Source: Leptobacterium_A meishanense
Lineage (GTDB): Bacteria > Bacteroidota > Bacteroidia > Flavobacteriales > Flavobacteriaceae
Reading direction: 5' to 3'
DNA: 64,000 nucleotides
NCBI RefSeq assembly: GCF_037645805.1
Contig: NZ_JBBEXE010000007.1
Span: forward strand, 1 to 64,000
Each line of letters begins with the position of its first letter. The stretch's first letter is position 1. Below, piece after piece: positions 58,148-64,000 of the stretch. The position numbers and the translations under genes were made by a program. The notes below the pieces were generated by a model, which was not told the DNA's origin, made no database searches, and saw only the letters and a program-made list of their open reading frames with translations.

Positions 58148-61100
58148 ATGCGAATCCAAAAACTTACACTTTTAACCATTATTGTACTTGGGATTTTTTC
58201 TTGTAAAGACAAGAAAAATGATATTCAGGAGCAAATAGATAACGTTCATAAGTTCCGGGAATATGTTTCCGATGTTTCTCAAGGGATTATTTCCGCACAT
58301 TCTGATGTTCGGGTTGTGTTACGTGAACCCGTTGCAGGTTGGGAAAGCAATCAAGAACTGAACAATAACCTATTTACAGTTTCTCCTAAAGTAAAAGGAA
58401 AAGTAGTGGCACTTAACAACCAAACCATTGCTTTTGTACCAGAGAACCCCTTTGATCAGGATACGGAATATGAATATGCTTTGAAATTAGAAGACATTAT
58501 TGAAAAAATACCTTCTGAACTGAAAACCTTCACTTTCAAAGTCAAAACACTAAAGCAACAATTCAATGTAAACACTACGCAACTTCAATCATATAGTAAA
58601 GATTGGCAATATATTGAAGGGACTATACGTAGCAGTGATCAATTAAAAATTGCAACAGCAAAAGAATTGGTAAAAGCTACACAAGAAGGGCAAAAACTAA
58701 AAATAAAGTTTGATGAAACTGCAGAAAAATCCACACAATTTTTCTTCACTATTGATAGCATTCAGAGGTTTACAGAAGACTCTGAAATAAATATTGAATG
58801 GGATGGAGGGGCTTTTAATATAGAGATAAAAGGGGACGCAAGTATTCTCATCCCGGGAAAAAATAATTTTACGGTAGTAGATGTTTCTGTAAATGACACA
58901 GAAGACCAGTACATGGAAATTAATTTTTCTGACCCCTTAAAAAAGAACCAGAACTTTAATGGGTTGGTTGCATTACAGGGAGCAAAAAGCCTTAAGTTTA
59001 ACACACAAGGAAATGTACTAAAAGTATATCCAAACCCTGAAATCAAAGGAACAGCATTGTTGGAAATATTTCAAGGGATAGAAAGCACGGACGGCTATAA
59101 ACTTAAGAACAAATTTGCAGAACAGATTGCTTTTGAACAGTTAAAGCCTGAAGTACGGCTGTTGCAAAGCGGGACCATTTTACCATCATCAAATAATTTG
59201 AAGGTCAATTTTGAAGCCGTCAACCTTAAAAAAGTAGATGTTTCCGTTATAAAAATCTTTGAGAACAATATTCTTCAATTTTTACAATACCAAAATTTAG
59301 ATGGAAATGGTGACTTGAGATCAGTAGCGCGGCCCATTGCAAAGAAAACGATCGCATTAGAAGACAAGCTCACAACAAATAACGGGAAATGGAAGGCCTA
59401 TGCCATAGATTTAAAAGAACTCATTACCCCACAACCGGGAGCTATTTATAGAGTAGAACTCAATTTTAGACCATCGTACAGCTCATATAAATGTGATGCA
59501 ACTAATTTCAATGAAGAAAACCATACAGAAGAAAATTATGATGAAGCACAAGAATTTAGCTCATGGGACAATATAGAAGAATATTATTATGATGACTATT
59601 ACTATGATTATGACTATCGATGGAGTGAACGCGATAATCCTTGCCACACATCCTATTACCGGAACAAAAAAGTAGCAATCAATGTATTGGCTTCCGATTT
59701 AGGGGTTACCATTAAAAAAGGGTTGAACGAATCGTATTTTGTGAGTGTCAACGATATAGTTTCTACACAACCTGTAGAAGGGGTAAAAGTAACCTTCTAC
59801 AACTTCCAACAACAAGCAATAGGGAGTGTTATTACAGAAGCAGATGGAACTTCCATTTTTGATGCAGACAACCCTGCCTTCTTTGCCATAGCAGAACGGA
59901 ACAATCAAAAAACCTATGTAAAATTGAATGACGGGAATGTTCTTTCTGTAAGTAAGTTTGATGTTTCGGGGGTACGGTTGCAAAAAGGCATTAAAGGATA
60001 CTTGTATGGAGAAAGAGGGGTATGGCGTCCGGGAGACACCTTGTTTTTATCCTTTATGTTGAACGACAAAGCTAATGACCTTCCTGCAAACCATCCGGTA
60101 AAGTTTGAATTGAGTGATCCCTATGGAAAAGTAACTCACAGGGAAATACAAACCAATGGGCTTAATAATTTCTATCGTTTTACAGTAAGCACAGATGAAA
60201 ATGCACCTACCGGAAATTGGCGGGCAAAAATATCGGTAGGGGGCGCAAGCTTCAGCAAGTATCTAAAGATTGAAACTATAAAACCTAACCGGTTAAAAAT
60301 AAAAACGGAATTTGATTCTGAAATACTTTCTTCTGTAAAACCCATAAGGGGAATTATGGAAGTGACATGGCTACATGGGGCTATTGCTAAAGGATTAAAA
60401 GTAGATGTGCAAGGGCGCTTTAGTACTCAAAAAACTGCGTTTAAACAATTCCCGGGCTATGTATTTGACGATCCGTCCCAGTATTTCTACACCGAAGATC
60501 AGGTAGTTTTTGACGGAAGGTTAGATCAAGAAGGAAAAACCACTTTCACAGTAAAACCTCAGTTCTATGACAAAGCTCCGGGAATGCTTAAGGCATCTTT
60601 TATTGCTAAAGTGTATGAAAATGGAGGTGACTTCAGTACAGATGTATTCACAAAGACCTATTCGCCATATTCAACTTATATAGGATTAAATGTTCCAAAA
60701 GGAGATAAAAACAGAGGAATGTTGCTCACAGACACCAAACATACGTTTGAAGTTGTTTCTGTAGATGAGGAAGGGAATCCAAAACCTGCTAAAAACCTAA
60801 AAGTTACCATTCATAAAGTGAAATGGCGCTGGTGGTGGGACACTTCAGCAGACAACCTGTCTTCTTATAACAGCAGTAGTTATAGAGAGAAAGTCTTTAA
60901 CAAAACCATTAATACAGATGCCTCCGGAAAAGCAACATTTGATTTTGAACTTAAATATCCTGAATGGGGCCGTTACTTAGTAAGGGTAGAGGATCCTAAT
61001 GGAGGGCATGCCACCGGAAAAGCTATTTATATAGATTGGCCGGGATGGGCAGGAAAATCACGTAAAAATGATCCTTCTGCAGCCACCATGTTGGTATTCT

Positions 61101-63676
61101 CTACAGATAAGCAAGCCTATAACGTAGGTGAAAAAGCAATTGTTACCTTCCCAAGCAGTGGAGAAGGACGGGCATTGGTGACCGTAGAAAATGGCAGTGA
61201 AGTCTTAGAATCCATGTGGGTGACATCTCAGGAAGGAGAAACTAAGTTTGAACTTCCCATAAAAGGGTTGTTCACTCCCAATGTATACATTCATATCACC
61301 TTGCTTCAGCCTCATGCGACTACAGCGAATGACCTCCCCATAAGGCTATATGGGGTAGTTCCTATTTTGGTAGAAGACCCTGCTACCAAATTGGAGCCGC
61401 AAATAGCTATGCCTGATGTGATTCGCCCTGAGGAAACCATTAAAGTAAAAGTAAGTGAAAAACAAGGGAAAGCAATGACCTATTCCATTGCAGTAGTAGA
61501 TGAAGGATTATTGGATTTAACCCGGTTTAAAACCCCGAATCCATGGGATGAGTTTTATGCAAGAGAAGCCCTTGGTGTAAAAACATGGGACGTGTACGAT
61601 GATGTAATTGGCGCATTTGGCGGGCGTATTGACCAAGTATTTGCTATAGGAGGAGACGAAGAAGTAGCCGGAGCTAAAAACAAAAAAGCCAATCGTTTTA
61701 AACCCATGGTGGTGTATATGGGGCCTTATAGTTTAGAGAAAGGAAAATCTAAAACACATCAAATTAAAATTCCAAAATACATCGGTTCCGTCCGGACAAT
61801 GGTTGTTGCAGGAAACCCTGACAATGAAGCCTATGGAAATGTGGAAAAAACAACACCGGTACGAAAACCGTTGATGGTTTTAGCATCATTACCGAGAAAA
61901 ATTACGCCTGGAGAAAAAGTGACCCTTCCGGTAACGGTCTTCGCTATGGAAAACAACGTGAAAAATGTAACTGTTAAAGTAAAAGGAGACAAATCATTTA
62001 CCATTGCAGGAAACTCTTCACAGCAAATTTCTTTCAATCAACCAGATGAAAAAATGGTCTATTTTGATTTGGATATTGCTGATTACAATGGTATAGGGAA
62101 AGTAGTAGTAGAAGCCTCAGGAAATGGTGAAAAAGCATCCTATGAAGTAGAAATAGATGTAGTGAACCCCAATCCGGTGACCAACACCGCCCAAGAAGTT
62201 GTTTTAGATCCTAATGGCACGCAGGAAATCACGTTAGAAACCTTTGGAATGGCTGGAAGCAATTCGGCACAAATAGAATTGTCTACATTGCCCCCAATGG
62301 ATTTCACAGGAAGGTTAAAGTACCTCATCCAATACCCACATGGATGTGTAGAGCAAGTTACCTCAGGAGCGTTTCCACAGTTGTATTTAGGAGACATATT
62401 TGATCTTACATTAGATAAGAAAAAGAAAGTACAAGCCCATGTAGAAAGTGCCATAAAACAATTATCTAACTACCAATTGCCTAATGGAGGGTTCTCTTAT
62501 TGGTCAGGACAAAACTACGCCAACGATTGGGGGAGTAGTTATGCAGGCCATTTCCTAATTGAGGCAGAAAGGAAGGGCTATGTAATGCCTATTGGATTTA
62601 AGAACAGTTGGATAAGTTATCAGCAACAGGCGGCCAAACAGTGGAGAAAAACACAAAACAGTTCCGACTTGGCACAAGCCTATCGGTTATACACGATGGC
62701 ATTGGCAGGAAGCCCTGACGTAGCCTCCATGAACCGTTTGCGTGAATCGTCAGGTATTTCAAACGAAGCTAAGCACCGTTTGGCAGCTACCTATGCACTT
62801 ATTGGACAAAAAGGTGCTGCTAAGGAGATATTTAGTAAGGCGAATATAAACTATCAGCCTGTAAAATATGATTATTATACCTATGGCTCTACTGATAGGA
62901 ACCGGGCAATGGCTTTAGAAACAGTAGTACTTTTAGAAGATAAAGTCCGCGCACAAGGATTGGCAAAAACCATTGCCAAAACCCTTTCAGAAAACCGTTG
63001 GATGAGCACGCAGAGTACTTCCTACAGCTTATTGGCAATGGCAAAATTTGCGGAATATATAGGAGGAAAAGGCATGAACACATCATTCACTATCAATGGA
63101 AAAACAACGGATGTAGATTCGCCGAAAGCATTAGCAGAAAGAACCTTGGAAATTAAGGATGGAGCTAATACGCTTACACTCAAAAACAATAAAGACAATA
63201 AGGTGTTTGTTCGTGTGATCTCATCGGGGATACTACCAGTAGGCCAAGAGCAGGTGCAACAACGCAATTTCACAGCTCAGGTTAGTTTTAAAGGGCGAAA
63301 CGGCAGTACCTTGAATATTTCACAACTATCACAAGGGACTGATTTTGTTGCTGAGGTAACGATTACTAACAAAAAAGGAGAGACAGTAAAGGATATTGCA
63401 TTAACGGAAATATTCCCCAGCGGATGGGAAATCGTGAATACCCGATTTACTGATTTTGGCAATTTTGATCAAAACAGCGCAACTTATACCGATATCCGGG
63501 ATGACCGTGTGAATTTCTATTTCGATTTAAAGAAGTACGAAAGCAAAACCTTCCGAATATTGCTCAACGCATCCTATTTAGGCAGGTATTACTTGCCAGG
63601 CATCCAATGCGAAGCTATGTACGACAATGATTTTATGGTGCGTACTAGGGGGCAGTGGGTAGAGGTTGTTCAGTAG
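58148..63676 (+). CDS. Alpha-2-macroglobulin family lipoprotein
   Basis: A 1842-residue periplasmic protease trap. A lipoprotein signal ends at Cys19 (GIFSC). The body holds many macroglobulin-like beta domains (MG), an Asp/Tyr-rich stretch near residues 473-495, a bait region and a thioester domain with the motif HGCVEQ, Cys1400-Val-Glu-Gln1403, so the thioester is kept. The C-terminal 250 residues close the molecule. The start at 58148 is preferred over an upstream ATG at 58109 that lies in a palindromic repeat. Bacterial A2M is often encoded beside pbpC; here pbpC is 20 kb upstream. Confidence 0.92.
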   Translation: MRIQKLTLLTIIVLGIFSCKDKKNDIQEQIDNVHKFREYVSDVSQGIISAHSDVRVVLREPVAGWESNQELNNNLFTVSPKVKGKVVALNNQTIAFVPENPFDQDTEYEYALKLEDIIEKIPSELKTFTFKVKTLKQQFNVNTTQLQSYSKDWQYIEGTIRSSDQLKIATAKELVKATQEGQKLKIKFDETAEKSTQFFFTIDSIQRFTEDSEINIEWDGGAFNIEIKGDASILIPGKNNFTVVDVSVNDTEDQYMEINFSDPLKKNQNFNGLVALQGAKSLKFNTQGNVLKVYPNPEIKGTALLEIFQGIESTDGYKLKNKFAEQIAFEQLKPEVRLLQSGTILPSSNNLKVNFEAVNLKKVDVSVIKIFENNILQFLQYQNLDGNGDLRSVARPIAKKTIALEDKLTTNNGKWKAYAIDLKELITPQPGAIYRVELNFRPSYSSYKCDATNFNEENHTEENYDEAQEFSSWDNIEEYYYDDYYYDYDYRWSERDNPCHTSYYRNKKVAINVLASDLGVTIKKGLNESYFVSVNDIVSTQPVEGVKVTFYNFQQQAIGSVITEADGTSIFDADNPAFFAIAERNNQKTYVKLNDGNVLSVSKFDVSGVRLQKGIKGYLYGERGVWRPGDTLFLSFMLNDKANDLPANHPVKFELSDPYGKVTHREIQTNGLNNFYRFTVSTDENAPTGNWRAKISVGGASFSKYLKIETIKPNRLKIKTEFDSEILSSVKPIRGIMEVTWLHGAIAKGLKVDVQGRFSTQKTAFKQFPGYVFDDPSQYFYTEDQVVFDGRLDQEGKTTFTVKPQFYDKAPGMLKASFIAKVYENGGDFSTDVFTKTYSPYSTYIGLNVPKGDKNRGMLLTDTKHTFEVVSVDEEGNPKPAKNLKVTIHKVKWRWWWDTSADNLSSYNSSSYREKVFNKTINTDASGKATFDFELKYPEWGRYLVRVEDPNGGHATGKAIYIDWPGWAGKSRKNDPSAATMLVFSTDKQAYNVGEKAIVTFPSSGEGRALVTVENGSEVLESMWVTSQEGETKFELPIKGLFTPNVYIHITLLQPHATTANDLPIRLYGVVPILVEDPATKLEPQIAMPDVIRPEETIKVKVSEKQGKAMTYSIAVVDEGLLDLTRFKTPNPWDEFYAREALGVKTWDVYDDVIGAFGGRIDQVFAIGGDEEVAGAKNKKANRFKPMVVYMGPYSLEKGKSKTHQIKIPKYIGSVRTMVVAGNPDNEAYGNVEKTTPVRKPLMVLASLPRKITPGEKVTLPVTVFAMENNVKNVTVKVKGDKSFTIAGNSSQQISFNQPDEKMVYFDLDIADYNGIGKVVVEASGNGEKASYEVEIDVVNPNPVTNTAQEVVLDPNGTQEITLETFGMAGSNSAQIELSTLPPMDFTGRLKYLIQYPHGCVEQVTSGAFPQLYLGDIFDLTLDKKKKVQAHVESAIKQLSNYQLPNGGFSYWSGQNYANDWGSSYAGHFLIEAERKGYVMPIGFKNSWISYQQQAAKQWRKTQNSSDLAQAYRLYTMALAGSPDVASMNRLRESSGISNEAKHRLAATYALIGQKGAAKEIFSKANINYQPVKYDYYTYGSTDRNRAMALETVVLLEDKVRAQGLAKTIAKTLSENRWMSTQSTSYSLLAMAKFAEYIGGKGMNTSFTINGKTTDVDSPKALAERTLEIKDGANTLTLKNNKDNKVFVRVISSGILPVGQEQVQQRNFTAQVSFKGRNGSTLNISQLSQGTDFVAEVTITNKKGETVKDIALTEIFPSGWEIVNTRFTDFGNFDQNSATYTDIRDDRVNFYFDLKKYESKTFRILLNASYLGRYYLPGIQCEAMYDNDFMVRTRGQWVEVVQ

Positions 63677-63697
63677 TTGATATAAAAACATTTAAAC

Positions 63698-63735
63698 TTA
63701 AGGTCTCACAGGTTTCAAAACCTGTGAGACCTTAA
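63698..63735 (+). terminator. Strong palindrome/terminator after the macroglobulin gene
   Basis: Two exact 18-nt arms (ttaaggtctcacaggttt and its complement) are separated by 2 nt. It follows the stop by 21 bp. It may terminate transcription in either direction; it also looks like a mobile intergenic palindrome of the kind common in Flavobacteriia. Confidence 0.7.
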
Positions 63736-63748
63736 AAATAGTACACAA

Positions 63749-64000
63749 ATGAAACCTTCCAAACCCTATTATGCCGTTATTTTTACCTCTATTCGTACCC
63801 AAGGAGATAATAGCTATGCAACCATGGCACAGCAAATGGAAAAACTGGCAAGGCAACAGCCCGGTTTTTTAGGAGTCGAAAATGCCCGCGATGAGGTTGG
63901 CATTACCATAAGCTATTGGGAAAGCAAAGAAGCCATTACCAATTGGAAACAACATACGGATCACCTTTTTGCACAGCAAAAAGGGAAAACAGCTTGGTAT
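63749..64000 (+). CDS. Antibiotic biosynthesis monooxygenase-like protein, cut by window edge
   Basis: The first 84 codons of a gene that runs past the end of the window. The visible part (AVIFTSIRTQGDNSY, EKLARQQPGFLGVENAR, ITISYWESKEAITNWKQ) matches the ABM dimeric alpha-beta barrel domain, found in heme-degrading or quinone-modifying monooxygenases and in uncharacterised proteins. The ATG lies 13 bp after the palindrome. The full length is about 100 residues in this family, so roughly 15-20 residues are missing. Confidence 0.8.
   Translation, partial: MKPSKPYYAVIFTSIRTQGDNSYATMAQQMEKLARQQPGFLGVENARDEVGITISYWESKEAITNWKQHTDHLFAQQKGKTAWY

Noticed and set aside
1..64000. Search for phage, integrase, toxin-antitoxin, restriction or CRISPR genes
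   Set aside because: No such protein motif or array was seen on either strand; the window looks like core chromosome, apart from the small intergenic repeats.

Overview
This window is a chromosomal segment of a Bacteroidota bacterium, almost certainly a member of the Flavobacteriia (Flavobacteriaceae or a close relative). The evidence is the AT-rich DNA, the Bacteroidetes-type promoter signature (TTTG, about 19 nt, TAnnTTTG) ahead of several genes, the near absence of Shine-Dalgarno sequences, a complete moxR/DUF58/batABCDE cluster, an OmpA protein with thrombospondin type 3 repeats, a long amidophosphoribosyltransferase, an IPExxxVDY protein beside rnc and pyk, and families of intergenic palindromes. 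It is mostly a housekeeping region. There is no phage, insertion sequence, transposase or CRISPR array.

Layout. Positions 0.3-13.3 kb: a small membrane protein, alr and tdk on the minus strand; an unknown gene, a DoxX-like gene, rsmI and a UDG-superfamily gene on the plus strand; an AhpD-like gene, recJ, an alpha/beta hydrolase, lpxH, queD, an enoyl-CoA hydratase homologue, a MATE exporter, a GNAT enzyme and a UspA-like gene. Positions 13.3-22.9 kb: tRNA-Ala(GGC), then a minus-strand block with an alpha/beta hydrolase, an AddB-like nuclease, the TSP3-OmpA protein, kbl and an AddA-like helicase-nuclease. Positions 23.0-28.7 kb: superoxide dismutase, a 546-bp non-coding interval with three tandem copies of a putative small RNA, then purF, a PfkB kinase, a START protein, rnhA and purN. 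Positions 28.8-33.2 kb: acpP, fabF, rnc, the IPExxxVDY gene and pyk on the plus strand.

Positions 33.2-39.8 kb: dinB, a CYTH protein, a YciI-like lipoprotein, pbpC, pheS, an unknown gene and cvpA. Positions 39.8-48.9 kb: the eight-gene Bat operon on the minus strand (moxR, DUF58, a two-anchor membrane protein, batA to batE). Positions 49.0-58.0 kb: an aldo/keto reductase, an HD hydrolase and an AlbA_2 protein in one plus-strand unit; an M16 peptidase; a PfkB kinase that seems to have lost an internal segment; a metallophosphatase; an ALDH7-like dehydrogenase beside 3-hydroxyanthranilate dioxygenase; and a lipoprotein asparaginase. Positions 58.1-64.0 kb: a 1842-residue alpha-2-macroglobulin lipoprotein and the start of an antibiotic-biosynthesis-monooxygenase-like gene cut by the window edge.

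The most interesting non-coding signals are the three minus-strand small-RNA units at 23.6-24.05 kb, each with a hairpin terminator and a TAnnTTTG-like box; a perfect terminator-like hairpin inside the first codons of rnc; a 15-bp hairpin between acpP and fabF; and a pair of related cloverleaf-like palindromic elements at 54.6 and 58.0 kb. Function calls rest on motifs read by eye; no database search was possible.
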